Shown one piece after another: positions 26,294 to 35,620 of a stretch of 64,000 bases of DNA. Where the stretch lies: the NCBI RefSeq assembly GCF_006517235.1, contig NZ_CP041188.1, positions 1,054,001-1,118,000 of the forward strand. Reading direction: 5' to 3'. The DNA is from Pseudarthrobacter sp. NIBRBAC000502772 (GTDB lineage Bacteria > Actinomycetota > Actinomycetes > Actinomycetales > Micrococcaceae). Position numbers and translations under genes: made by a program. The notes below the pieces were generated by a model, which did no database searches, was not told where the DNA came from, and saw nothing but the letters and a program-made list of their open reading frames with translations. Numbering within the stretch: the first letter of the stretch is position 1; every line of letters starts with the position of its first letter.

Positions 26294-26554
26294 CCGGCAA
26301 CTCCTGTGCGTGAGCATTGGGTAAGGGCGCAGCGGAGTCACGCCGTCTTACGCCGTTCCGGGATGCTGGGGACGTTCTTTTTCGAACGGTGTGGACGGGC
26401 GCTCCGCGAGCTTGCTAGGCCATTCTACCGGGCCGAGCGCCGCACCCTGTATTCGGTGGGATCGGCCACAGTCATCGCGGCGGGGCGGGCTTTCGGGAGG
26501 TAGAGGACGACGGCGGCTATGGCCTCGCGGAGCAAGCGTCACTAGGATTACCGC

Positions 26555-26740
26555 ATGGCTGAAAAATCGAAATCTCTGCTGTTGCCGATGATGGCCGTGG
26601 CCGTTTTTGCCGGGTTGGGCCGGATGGTTATGCAGAAGATCAAGGCGGACCGGGCTGCCCGGGAAACGCGCCTGGCCGGCCCCGTGGACGAAAAGACCCG
26701 CCAGTGGATCAGTGACGTGGTTCGGACGCCCAGGCAGTAG
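26555..26740 (+). CDS. Small membrane protein, hypothetical
   Basis: 61 aa. One hydrophobic segment at residues 8-25 (LLLPMMAVAVFAGLGRMVMQ) is followed by a basic, helical tail (KIKADRAARETRLAGPVDEK). It would insert once in the membrane with a short cytosolic domain. A good terminator follows, which supports a real gene. Function is unknown. Confidence 0.6.
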   Translation: MAEKSKSLLLPMMAVAVFAGLGRMVMQKIKADRAARETRLAGPVDEKTRQWISDVVRTPRQ

Positions 26741-26767
26741 GCGCCCAGTCTTTGCCCAAACCTCAAC

Positions 26768-26799
26768 CGGGCGTCCCTGAACGGGGGCGCCCGTTTTTG
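26768..26799 (+). terminator. Intrinsic terminator after the small membrane protein gene
   Basis: CGGGCGTCCC pairs imperfectly with GGGGGCGCCCG and is followed by TTTTT. It starts 27 nt after the stop codon and isolates the gene from the sialidase region. Confidence 0.75.
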
Positions 26800-27028
26800 C
26801 GCCCCGCCGCACGTGCCCCTGCGCCGGCTGCCCTGCTGAAAATGTACTAATCCCGAACGCCCTGTCCCGGGCCCTCCCAAGCTTCTTTCGGAAAGTCCTA
26901 GCCACGTGACGTTCTACACACTAGGGTCATAGGACGTCGTATGTGGCAGGTGGTATCCCATCGGATGCCGAGACCGCCCTCACGGCCGAATTCTCCCGAT
27001 CCGCCGCCCCGCGGCGCCTTGAAAGGAT

Positions 27029-29991
27029 ATGGATTTGCGAATTTCTACTAAGCGGAACAGGCACCGAAGTATTGTCCGGACCGCAGGAGCCGGGCTGGTA
27101 GCGCTGGCGCTGCTGGCCGGATCCGGGATCGCCGCGCAGGCGGCACCGATCCCCCGAACAACCCCAGCGCTCCTCCCGGCTCGTTCGCGGAGGCCAACAT
27201 CGGCGCCGACCGGACTGCGGCGAACTTCTTCTACCGAATTCCGGCCCTGACCTACCTGGGCAACAACGTGGTGCTCGCCTCGTGGGACGGCCGCCCCGGC
27301 AGCGCCGCGGACGCTCCGAACCCCAACTCGATCGTGCAGCGCCGCAGCACCGACGGCGGCCAGACCTGGGGGCCCGTTCAGGTCATCGCCGCCGGCCACG
27401 TGGGCGACGCCACGGGCCCCAAATACGGTTACAGTGATCCGTCCTACATCTACGACGCCGAGGCCGGCAAGGTCTTCGCGCTGTTCGTGTACTCCAAGGA
27501 CCAGGGCTTCTTCGGCAGCCAGTTCGGCAACGACGACGCCGACCGCAGCGTGATCTCCTCCGCCGTGATCGAATCCTCCGACGGCGGCGTCACGTGGACG
27601 CAGCCAAGGCTCATCACGAACGTCACCAAGCCGGGCACCAGCAAGACCAGCCCGGTGGCCGGCGATATCCGCTCCAACTTCGCCTCCTCCGGCGAGGGCA
27701 TCCAGCTCAAGTACGGCCAGTACAAGGGCCGCCTGATCCAGCAGTACGCCGGCGATGTGCGCCAGGCCGACGGCACCAACAAGATCCAGGCCTACAGCGT
27801 CTACTCGGACGATCACGGCGTGAGCTGGCACAAGGGCGCCAACGTGGGCGACCGCATGGACGAGAACAAGACCGTGGAACTTTCCGACGGCCGCGTACTG
27901 CTGAACTCGCGCGACAACGCCAACCAGGGCTACCGCAAGGTGGCCATCTCCACTGACGGCGGCGCCACCTATGGTCCGGTCACCCAGGACACCGAACTGC
28001 CGGACCCGGCAAACAACGGTTCCATCGCCCGCATGTTCCCGGCCGCGGCTCAGGGCTCAGCGGACGCCAAGAAGCTCATCTTCACCAATTCCAACTCCAA
28101 GACCGCCCGCGAGAACGTCTCTGCCCGTATCTCCTGCGACGACGGTGCCACCTGGCCCGGTGTACGCACCATCCGCTCCGGTTTCTCCGCTTACTCCACC
28201 GTGTCCCGGCTCGAGGACGGCAAGTTCGGTGTCCTGTATGAAGGCAACTACACGGACAACATCCAGTTCGCGAAGTTCGACGACGCCTGGCTGAACTACG
28301 CCTGCGCCCCGCTGTCCGCACCGGCACTCACCACCACCCCCGGCGCCACCAAGCAGGTAGCGGTCACCGTGACCAGCCAGGAGGCCACCACGCTTTCCGG
28401 CGCCAACGCCACGGTCTACACTCCCACCGGCTGGACCGCCACCACGGTGCCCGTGCCCGACGTCGCGCCCGGTGCCTCGGTGACCGTCAACGTGGACCTG
28501 ACCGCACCGGCGAACGCCAGCGGCCCGCAGAACCTCAACGCCGCGTTCACGACGGCGGATGGCCGGGTTTCGCAGTTCACGTTCACCGCCACCGTTCCGG
28601 CAGCTCCGCAGGTGGGCCTCACCATCACCGGAACGGCTCCGGCCCGCGACGTCATCGCCAGCCCCTACCAGACGGGTGACGTCCTGGGCTACACGTTCAA
28701 CGTCAAGAGCACCGCCAACGTCACGGCGAACTCCGTGCCCGTTTCGGGGACCTTCGACGCCGGCTTCCTGCCGCCGTCGGCTCCCAACTGCCGGTTCAAC
28801 AGCCTGGCCGCGGGTGCAAACTACAACTGCACCACGGCCAAGCACACGCTGACGGCCGGGGACATCGCCCGCGGCTATTTCGTCCCCGAGGCGAGTTTCA
28901 CCGTCACTGCCAGCGCGACGCCGTCGCTCACCAAGACGGTTGCGTTCACCGGCGCCGCGGTGGCGCTGCGTGACGGACTTGTCTCCGCCACGATTGCGGG
29001 AGCCCGCGGCGACGCCGGGCGCGACCTCGCCACCCAGCCGTACGCCGCCGGCGATGCTTTTCCGTACACCTTCAGCGTGAGCAACACGAGCCCGCTGGTG
29101 GAAAAGGTGGTTCCCACCGCCGGTAACTTCAGCCCGTTCGTTCCCGAAGGCCCGGGCAACTGCCGCTACGGCGTGCTGCCGGCCGGCCAGGGCTACACCT
29201 GCGCCACGCCGCGCCACACCGTGACCGCTGTCGAGGCAGAGCAGGGCTACTTCGTTCCGAAGACCACGTGGGAAGTCAGTTCCGCAGGCCAGAGCAGCAA
29301 GGTCTACACGGTCGACGGTGGCGAAGTGGACCTGAAGGTCCGCGACGCCAAGCTGGAAGGCACCGTAGCCGCCGAGTGGAACGACGCCAACGGAGACCGT
29401 TTCGCCAACGAAGGTGATACCGTCTCATACGCCTACACCGTAGGCAACGCCGGCAACGTTGCCCTGACCGGGCTCAGCGCCCCGGACGCGTCCATCAGCC
29501 AGGACGCCCTGGCCGTGGGCGGGACCGTGACGGCAACGCGCGAGCACGTCCTGACCGCAGCCGACGTCGCGGCAGGCCGGCTCGACGCGGTCTCGTTCGC
29601 GGCAACTGCCACCAACGGCGCCAAGGAAGTCACCGCCACGGTGACCGGCGGCGCGCTGGTGCTGGCTCTCCAGCCGTCGCAGCCCGAGACGGTCCCCGTC
29701 CTCGCCGTCCAGGACCTCGAGGAACAGACGGCTCCGTTCGACCTCGGCACGCAGGACAAGTACCGCAACGGCCAGAAGGTGACCCTGAACGGTCTCGACT
29801 ACAGCCAGTGGTATTACGTGTACCTGAACAAGAAGAGCTACCGGCTCGGCTGGATTTTCCCCACCACCGACAACACAGTGGAGTTCATCCTGCCCTCAGA
29901 TGTTCAGAGCGGCCGCGACGACGTGGTGGTGCTGGACAAGGACGGCAAGCAGGTCTCCTTCGACCGCCTGCAGGTGACGCCCAAGGGCTGA
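27029..29991 (+). pseudogene. Secreted exo-alpha-sialidase, frame broken near the 5' end
   Basis: The start at 27029 encodes a Sec signal peptide (AGAGLVALALLAGSGIAAQA), but that frame ends at 27250. The catalytic domain continues in another frame: a pre-27268 stretch encodes FFYRIPALTYLGNN (the YRIP motif with the first Arg of the sialidase triad), then five Asp-boxes (STDGGQTW, SSDGGVTW, SDDHGVSW, STDGGATY, CDDGATW) in about the first 300 codons. After the propeller come a NEW3/CARDB-like domain and repeated beta domains up to residue about 900. The frames rejoin if C5 at 27151-27155 is taken as C6 (APIPPNNPSAPPG). By family it cleaves terminal sialic acids from glycoconjugates outside the cell. 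Confidence 0.82.
27151..27155 (+). other. C5 tract at the sialidase frame break
   Basis: Five C residues lie where the signal-peptide frame and the catalytic frame fail to meet. One extra C would join them without any other change. This is a typical place for replication slippage or for a base-calling error. Confidence 0.7.
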
Positions 29992-30010
29992 GCCAGGTGA
30001 TTTCCTAGCA

Positions 30011-30078
30011 CCAAAGAAGACCTCCGCGCGGAGCCGGACATTTCCAAAGTCCGGCCCGCGTAGGGGTCTTTCTTTTGT
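30011..30078 (+). terminator. Intrinsic terminator after the sialidase gene
   Basis: AAAGAAGACC...GCGGAGCCGGAC pairs with GTCCGGCCCGC...GGGGTCTTTCTTT, a long imperfect stem with an inner 6-bp CCGGAC/GTCCGG core and loop ATTTCCAAA, ending in TTTCTTTT. It begins 20 nt after the stop codon. Confidence 0.8.
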
Positions 30079-30183
30079 GCCTTCCCGGCCCCGCCTTGTA
30101 GCTGCATGATTGACCTATACACCTGATGTGTCCTATGTCATATTCAGCTCTCAGTCTGTACTGTTTGTAACGGCTGGTCACAG

Positions 30184-30202
30184 CATTACAAAATCTGTAA
30201 TG
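30184..30202. promoter_or_regulatory. Perfect palindrome upstream of the subtilase gene
   Basis: CATTACA-AAATC-TGTAATG: 7-bp arms, 5-nt spacer, 72 nt before the GTG start. It is AT-rich against a GC-rich background and looks like a binding site for a dimeric regulator. A shorter inverted repeat (ACAC-CTGAT-GTGT, about 30119-30131) lies further up. Regulator unknown. Confidence 0.5.
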
Positions 30203-30273
30203 TCGTGTGCCGTTCCCAGCTGCTCCAGACCGGCAACGTGGCCGGCCGTTCCTCGTGAAAGGTGTAGTCGCTC

Positions 30274-33200
30274 GTGAAATCAACTGGAAAAAGCCCCATT
30301 CGGGGCGGGGGACTCCGGAAAGCAGCGGCATTGGCCGTGGGCTTGCCGCTTCTCCTTTCTTCGATGGCGATGAGCCCCGCTACCGCGGCGCCCGCTGAAG
30401 CAAACACGGCAGTTGCCTCAAAGAAGATCAACCCCGGCGACTACCCCGCCGGCCGCTACATTGTGGTCCTGGCCGAGAAGCCGGCGGCCACCTACGACGG
30501 CGGGACTCCCGGACTCGCAGCGACGAAGCCCCAGACGGGCCGCAAGCTTGACGCCGACCGGCCCGAAGTCCAGCAGTACCAGGCGCATCTCGAGGGCAGG
30601 CAGAACGCTGTGGCCGGGTCCGAAAGCGTCCGGATCAAGCGCCAGTACACAGCTGCCATCAACGGGTTCTCGGCCGATCTGACCGCCGACCAGGCCGCTA
30701 AGCTCGCCAAGGACCCGGCCGTCATCATGGTGGCACCGGACACGGAGAACGCGCCGGATTACTCAAGCACGGACTTCCTTGGGCTCAGCGGTGAAAACGG
30801 CCTCTGGAAGACTGCCTTCGGCGGGCTGGAAAACGCCGGCAAAGGCGTCGTGGTTGGCGTTATTGACTCCGGCTACACCCCCTCCAACCCGTTCTTCGCC
30901 GGGGACGACGTGCAACCCCTCGCCGGCCAGGCCCAGGTGGGCGCCCCGTACCGCACCGCGGACGGCAACATCGCCATGCTCAAGTCCGACGGAGACACCT
31001 TCGTCGGAGAGTGCCAGAAGGGCCAGGGAACCGGGGCGGCGTTTGACGGCAGTGCCTGCAACTCCAAAGTCCTGAGTGCCCGCTACTTCGCTGACGACTA
31101 CATGGCGTACGTGGCGCCGGAGAACCGCGCGCCCGAAGAACTGATTTCGCCTGTGGATGTGGGAAGCCACGGGACGCACACCGCCAGCACCGCCGCGGGC
31201 AACGCGAACGTCCGGGCCAACCTTGGTGCAACCGATATGGGCATCACCGGCGGCGTGGCGCCGGCGGCAAAGATCTCCGTCTACAAGGTCTGCTGGGAGG
31301 ATGACAACCCGGCGACGGGCGGGTGCTACAGCTCCGCGTCCGTGGCCGCGATCAATCAAGCCATCCTGGACGGGGTGGATGTGCTGAACTACTCCATCTC
31401 CGGCAGCACCTCAACCACCACAGACCCGGTGTCGCTGTCCTTCCTCTCCGCGGCCTCTGCCGGAATCTTTGTTGCAGCCTCCGCCGGAAACTCGGGGCCC
31501 ACGGCAAGCACCGTAAACCACGGCGCGCCGTGGCTGACCACGGTGGCAGCGAGCTCCTTCTCCACGGAGTTGCAGGGAACCGTCGAGTTTGAGGACGGAA
31601 GCAAGTACCGCGGCGCCAGTCTTATGTCCGCTCCCGTTCCTGCGAGCAACGTTGTGCTGGCGGCAAGTGCCGCAGCCGCCGGCGCAGCCAACCCCGAACT
31701 GTGCGCACCCAATGCGCTGGATCCCGCCAAGGTGACAGGGAAGATTGTTGTCTGCGACCGCGGGGTGGTGGACCGCGTAGCCAAGAGCGCCGAGGTGCAG
31801 CGCGCCGGCGGCATCGGCATGATCCTGGTCAACGTAACCACCTCCTCCGAGGACCTTGACCGCCACGCAGTCCCGACAGTGCACGTGAACCCGCCGGCCA
31901 CGCAGCAGATCAAGGACAAGATCATCGCCAACCCCGGCATCAAGGTCTCCCTGGTGAACACAGACACCACCGGCCTTCCGCCCGCGCCGCAGCCGCAGAT
32001 CGCCGGCTTCTCCTCCCGGGGCCCGCTGCTCGCTACCGGCTCAGACTTGCTCAAGCCTGACGTGGCGGCACCGGGTGTGGCAGTGCTGGCAGGCGTTTCG
32101 CCCATCGGTTCCGGCGGCGACCAGTTCGGCATGATGTCCGGGACGTCAATGGCCGCGCCGCACGTGGCCGGATTTGGCGCCTTGATCCTGGCCAAGAACC
32201 CCACATGGTCTCCGGCCACCGTCAAGTCAGCCATGATGACCACGGCAGCTGATATCAAGAACGCAGACGGCAGCCGGAACGGTGACGTGTTCGCCACCGG
32301 CGCCGGCCAGGTGGACATTGCGCGGGTCCTGGATCCCGGCCTGGTCTATGACAACTCCGAGGATGACTACCTGAAGTTCATCCAGGGAACGGGCCTGGAC
32401 CTGGGCATCCCGGGTCTCGGAACAACCGCACCGCGGGATATGAATGTTGCCTCGTTCGCGCTGGGGGCACTTACCGGCAAGACAGAGGTCACCCGGACTG
32501 TCACCGCGCTGACCCCAGGCGTTTACCGGGCCAAGGCCAGCGTTCCCGGCGTCAAGGTGACGGTCACGCCGTCGATCCTTAGCTTCAACGCTGCCGGCGA
32601 GAAGCGCACCTTCCAGGTCAAGTTTGAGAACACCAGCGCTGCTTTGGGGCAGTTTGCCATGGGCAACCTCGTCTGGCAGGGTGCCGGCAAGAACGTGGCA
32701 TCGCCGGTGGCTGTCCGCCCGCAGTCCGTGGTGGCGCCGGCGAACCTGGCGTTTACCTCGGAAGGAGGCCAGGGGCAGGGTGACATTCCGGTGGTTTCGG
32801 GCACCAATGCGCCCGTGAAGATCACCCTGGACGGTCTGTCCAAGGCTGACTCCTCGGCCATCGAGCTGGTTCCCGGACCGCTCGCCCTGGGAACGGACGC
32901 GTCCAACTTCGCCAAGGAGGTCACGGTTCCGGCAGGATCGCCGTTGGCAAAGTTCTCCGTCTTTTCCTCGGACGAGGCCGCCGACTTCGATATGGTGGTC
33001 TTCAACCCGGCGGGACAGGCCCTGCTGGCCCAGACGGCCTCTGCCAGTGAATCAATTTCGGTTCCGAACCCGGCTCCGGGCGTGTACACGATTTTTGTGA
33101 ACCTCTACGCAAGCCCCAATGGGCAGCCCACGAAGGCGTCCGTGGACGCGGCGGTGTTGGGAGCCAACGTGGGAAATGCCACGGTGACCCCCAATCCGCT

Positions 33201-33462
33201 GCGGCTCGGGAACGGCCAGCCGGGCATTCTGAAGCTCCAGTGGAAGGATCTCGCTGAAGGCTCCTATATCGGCCGGGTGACGTTCGCCGGTTCGAGCGCG
33301 CCCACCTTCGTCTCTGTGGTTGTCACACCAGGCAGTGCTTTGGTGGTCCCTGCTGATGAAACTGCCGGTGACCCTGCCAACGACAAGAAGGACAAGGTCA
33401 AAAAGGAAAAGAAGAAGCAGGAGGTCCCGGAGTTCTCCGGAAACCGCAACATGGATCTCTAG
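30274..33462 (+). CDS. Secreted subtilisin-like serine protease (S8 family)
   Basis: 1062 aa from GTG 30274 with GAAAGG upstream. A signal peptide (about 1-39, ending ATAAPA) is followed by an I9-type propeptide (YIVVLAEKPAATYDG to about 165). Catalytic Asp198 is in VGVIDSGYTP, His299 in VGSHGTHTAST, Ser625 in MMSGTSMAAPHVAGFGALI. A PA domain is inserted at about 440-560 (GKIVVCDRGVVDRVAKSAEV, HAVPTVHVNPPAT). The rest is beta-rich (Fn3-like, pre-peptidase-like) and ends in a Lys-rich tail. It degrades protein outside the cell. Its TAG stop lies within the CTAG target duplicated by the IS element that follows. Confidence 0.93.
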   Translation: MKSTGKSPIRGGGLRKAAALAVGLPLLLSSMAMSPATAAPAEANTAVASKKINPGDYPAGRYIVVLAEKPAATYDGGTPGLAATKPQTGRKLDADRPEVQQYQAHLEGRQNAVAGSESVRIKRQYTAAINGFSADLTADQAAKLAKDPAVIMVAPDTENAPDYSSTDFLGLSGENGLWKTAFGGLENAGKGVVVGVIDSGYTPSNPFFAGDDVQPLAGQAQVGAPYRTADGNIAMLKSDGDTFVGECQKGQGTGAAFDGSACNSKVLSARYFADDYMAYVAPENRAPEELISPVDVGSHGTHTASTAAGNANVRANLGATDMGITGGVAPAAKISVYKVCWEDDNPATGGCYSSASVAAINQAILDGVDVLNYSISGSTSTTTDPVSLSFLSAASAGIFVAASAGNSGPTASTVNHGAPWLTTVAASSFSTELQGTVEFEDGSKYRGASLMSAPVPASNVVLAASAAAAGAANPELCAPNALDPAKVTGKIVVCDRGVVDRVAKSAEVQRAGGIGMILVNVTTSSEDLDRHAVPTVHVNPPATQQIKDKIIANPGIKVSLVNTDTTGLPPAPQPQIAGFSSRGPLLATGSDLLKPDVAAPGVAVLAGVSPIGSGGDQFGMMSGTSMAAPHVAGFGALILAKNPTWSPATVKSAMMTTAADIKNADGSRNGDVFATGAGQVDIARVLDPGLVYDNSEDDYLKFIQGTGLDLGIPGLGTTAPRDMNVASFALGALTGKTEVTRTVTALTPGVYRAKASVPGVKVTVTPSILSFNAAGEKRTFQVKFENTSAALGQFAMGNLVWQGAGKNVASPVAVRPQSVVAPANLAFTSEGGQGQGDIPVVSGTNAPVKITLDGLSKADSSAIELVPGPLALGTDASNFAKEVTVPAGSPLAKFSVFSSDEAADFDMVVFNPAGQALLAQTASASESISVPNPAPGVYTIFVNLYASPNGQPTKASVDAAVLGANVGNATVTPNPLRLGNGQPGILKLQWKDLAEGSYIGRVTFAGSSAPTFVSVVVTPGSALVVPADETAGDPANDKKDKVKKEKKKQEVPEFSGNRNMDL

Positions 33463-33631
33463 CCTCGATTTTTCATGATGGTCGGTGACCGTCGCGGATT
33501 TGTGCCAGCGGCCGATGCGTGGTTGTTTTCTGTTTTCGGGCAGGCTGGTGTGGCCTGTTGGTTCGCCTGGTTTGGCGCCGGTTCCACTTCCGGTGATGGG
33601 GCTGCTCGTCGGGACGGGATGAGTGCCCGGC

Positions 33632-35062
33632 TCAGCCGGTAGAAGGAACGAGCCCTTTGGTGAGGCGGGCGGTGTTCTCCAGGAGAAGTTTCAGGAGGTC
33701 TTTCTCCGGCGCTGATTCCGGGAGCAGGAGCTGGTTGCGGCGGGCGCGGGTGATGATTTTCCCTGCGGTCGCGAAGAGCCGGTAGCGCCAGCGTTTGATG
33801 TCCCAGGCCTTGGCCCGGTGTCCGTCCGGCAGGGCAGCGAGCTGGAGCCAGGACACGAGGTTGAAGGCCAGTGCGGCGATGTTCGCCCAGGCCTGGTTCG
33901 CGGCGAAATCGAAGAACGGCAGCTTGCCCAGGCCGGTGTTTTTCAGGGTTTTGATCCGGTTCTCGCACCGGCCGCGGGCCCGGTGCCTGGCGTCGAGGAA
34001 TGGTCCGTGCCAGCGTGGTGAGTTGGTCAGGAACGCGGTGATCCGGTGCCCGTCCGTGTCGAGCAGGGTCGGCTGCGCACCGGGGTGCAGCGGCTCGGCG
34101 CGGAGGAACAGTTTCGTGCCGGGCGGGTAATCGGTGAGCGGGATGACGTCGGTGGCGTTGATGACCCACGCGTCCGTCCGGTCGTTTCCAGTCTGGTCTA
34201 GGGCCGGCTGCCAGTACTCTTTGTCGCTGATCCAGTCGATCATGTGTGCCTTGCCGAACGGGAGGGTATAGCTGGTGGAGAACTGCACGCCGAGGCTGTG
34301 GAGGTGCCAGAGGAACTTCCTCGAGGCCCCGGCGCTGTCGGTGCGGACCAGGACCTTCTCCCCGGCCAGGGCCCCGGTTCCGTCGTAGAAGCTCTGGGGC
34401 AGTTGGGTTGTGGCGGTGTGGAAGACCCGGATGTGGTCCTCGGCGCTGTTTGCTCCGGCGTTGCCGGGCCGGAGCACGGCGGCGAGGATTTCCCCGGCTC
34501 CGTTGCCGTTACCGTAATCGGCGCTGGCGATGAACGGGGCGAATCCGTAGCCGCCTTTGTAGGTTCCGGCGACGTTTTCCTTATCGGAGTGTGAGGTCAC
34601 CAGGGTCGCGTCGATGTCGATGATGAGCGGGTCCGCGGCTGTTGCGGTCAGGGCCGGGTTCCGGTTCCCGGCGGCGTTCCAGGCGCGGGTGCGCAGTTCC
34701 TGGGTGAGGGTCTCGAATCCGTAGCTGAACAGTTCCGGGTTTGCCACGGTGCGTTCGAAGAACCGGGAGACGGTAGCGTTCGAGGGCAGCTGACCGAAGG
34801 CCCCGGGTGAGGAGCGCAGGATGTCCAGGTCCGATGCGTGTTCGCCTCCGGCGGCGAGCATCGCCGCGAGGGACCCCACCAGCCGGCCGGGCCGGTGTTT
34901 CGCGCCGGAGGGAACGAACTGGCCGAGTCTGTCTTCGCACAGCCTGCCGAAACCCAGGGCGTCCATGAAGCCGGTGAGGACCGAAACTCCGGCGTGGGAG
35001 ATCAGCGACTGGCCGGTGAAACTGACCGGCAGGGACGGAAAAACAGCGGTAGACTTCTGCAT
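33632..35062 (-). CDS. IS1380-type DDE transposase
   Basis: 476 aa from ATG 35062; a longer form from TTG 35104 is possible but begins inside the leader hairpin. Family features: an N-terminal helical domain, the first catalytic Asp in PLIIDIDATLVTSHSDKEN, Asp in VRTDSAGASRKFLWHLHSL, and the RGRCENRIKTLKN-type Glu region (written ARGRCENRIKTLKNTGLGKL), followed by FFDFAANQAWANIAALAFNL. The frame is intact, so the element may be active. GGGAG lies 10 nt before the start and is part of an inverted repeat. Confidence 0.92.
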   Translation of the reverse strand: MQKSTAVFPSLPVSFTGQSLISHAGVSVLTGFMDALGFGRLCEDRLGQFVPSGAKHRPGRLVGSLAAMLAAGGEHASDLDILRSSPGAFGQLPSNATVSRFFERTVANPELFSYGFETLTQELRTRAWNAAGNRNPALTATAADPLIIDIDATLVTSHSDKENVAGTYKGGYGFAPFIASADYGNGNGAGEILAAVLRPGNAGANSAEDHIRVFHTATTQLPQSFYDGTGALAGEKVLVRTDSAGASRKFLWHLHSLGVQFSTSYTLPFGKAHMIDWISDKEYWQPALDQTGNDRTDAWVINATDVIPLTDYPPGTKLFLRAEPLHPGAQPTLLDTDGHRITAFLTNSPRWHGPFLDARHRARGRCENRIKTLKNTGLGKLPFFDFAANQAWANIAALAFNLVSWLQLAALPDGHRAKAWDIKRWRYRLFATAGKIITRARRNQLLLPESAPEKDLLKLLLENTARLTKGLVPSTG

Positions 35063-35063
35063 C

Positions 35064-35135
35064 GAAAGGGTGCTCCCTCGCTCGGCAAATAACGGTCTCG
35101 ACAACCACTATTTTCCCAGTTCAGAGCACCCTTTC
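35064..35135 (-). promoter_or_regulatory. Inverted repeat over the transposase ribosome-binding site
   Basis: GAAAGGGTGCTC (35064-35075) and GAGCACCCTTTC (35124-35135) are perfect 12-bp complements with a 48-nt spacer. On the transposase strand the downstream arm includes the end of the GGGAG Shine-Dalgarno and the bases up to the ATG. RNA that includes both arms would hide the ribosome-binding site; RNA started inside the spacer would not. Confidence 0.6.
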
Positions 35136-35202
35136 CCTGATTAACACGCCAACCCCACGGACCCGCCATGAAAACCCCGGGCTAGCCCTTCAGCAACAGC
35201 AT

Positions 35203-35246
35203 GGGAACGCCGCCGGACCGCTTGGTTCCGGCGGCGTTCCCGTTTT
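35203..35246. terminator. Terminator of the subtilase gene, now stranded beyond the IS
   Basis: GGGAACGCCGCCGGA and TCCGGCGGCGTTCCC form a perfect 15-bp stem with a 9-nt loop, followed by GTTTT. Without the IS it would begin about 20 nt after the subtilase stop. It also lies 21 nt after the end of the convergent SSI-like gene and can end both. Confidence 0.8.
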
Positions 35247-35266
35247 GCGGATGCTGCCGCCGATGG

Positions 35267-35620
35267 TCAGATTTCGCCGCGGGAACCAGCTGTCCCGCCG
35301 AGCAGGGGAGCCATGGCGCGCCAGCGGGAGATTTCACAGCCATCGGTTCGCCGGAAAGTCACACTGACGGGACGGCCGTTGATGGAGCCGGTCACAACGG
35401 CCACCTGCGGACCGCCGTATTGCTGCGTGCAGAGTTTCGGGGGGCCCGGTTTAGGAAAGAAAATGTCCTCACCGAAGCGTTCCATCGCTGACAACGCTGC
35501 TGCGGGATCGGGCACGGTGCAACCGTCAGCAGGGCGGCCATCGCGGACAATGAGCCGGAACTCGTACTCGGGGGAGCCGGGGTCTTCCGTGACCCTGATG
35601 GTCAGCTCGAGGTCCTTCAT
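35267..35620 (-). CDS. SSI-like (subtilisin inhibitor-like) protein without signal peptide
   Basis: 117 aa. The C-terminal half, LCTQQYGGPQVAVVTGSING then FRRTDGCEISRW, matches the second half of the Streptomyces subtilisin inhibitor (SSI, I16) fold, including the Cys pair 32 residues apart and the reactive-loop position CTQQY (Gln where SSI has the P1 residue). The first SSI disulfide is lost: only one of its two Cys remains (DGCTVPD). There is no signal peptide, so it would stay in the cytoplasm, unusual for this family. Its ATG overlaps the stop of the preceding gene by 4 nt. It is a paralogue of the lipoprotein at 36527-37102. Confidence 0.65.
   Translation of the reverse strand: MKDLELTIRVTEDPGSPEYEFRLIVRDGRPADGCTVPDPAAALSAMERFGEDIFFPKPGPPKLCTQQYGGPQVAVVTGSINGRPVSVTFRRTDGCEISRWRAMAPLLGGTAGSRGEI

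Larger units (their letters stand above)
33463..35181 (-). mobile_element. IS1380-family insertion sequence, complete
   Basis: 1719 bp. The ends are imperfect inverted repeats: left CCTCGATTTTTCATGATGG, right (reverse complement) CCCGGGGTTTTCATGGCGG, sharing CC and a TTTTCATG core. CTAG occurs directly outside both ends (33459-33462 and 35182-35185) and reads as a 4-bp target duplication, as expected for IS1380. One transposase gene fills the element. The insertion point is the stop codon of the subtilase gene, and that gene's probable terminator now lies on the far side (35203-35246). Confidence 0.88.

Noticed and set aside
33459..34169. A 236-codon minus-strand frame at the left end of the IS as a second transposase gene
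   Set aside because: It lies in another frame within the transposase gene and runs over the IS end into the target duplication.
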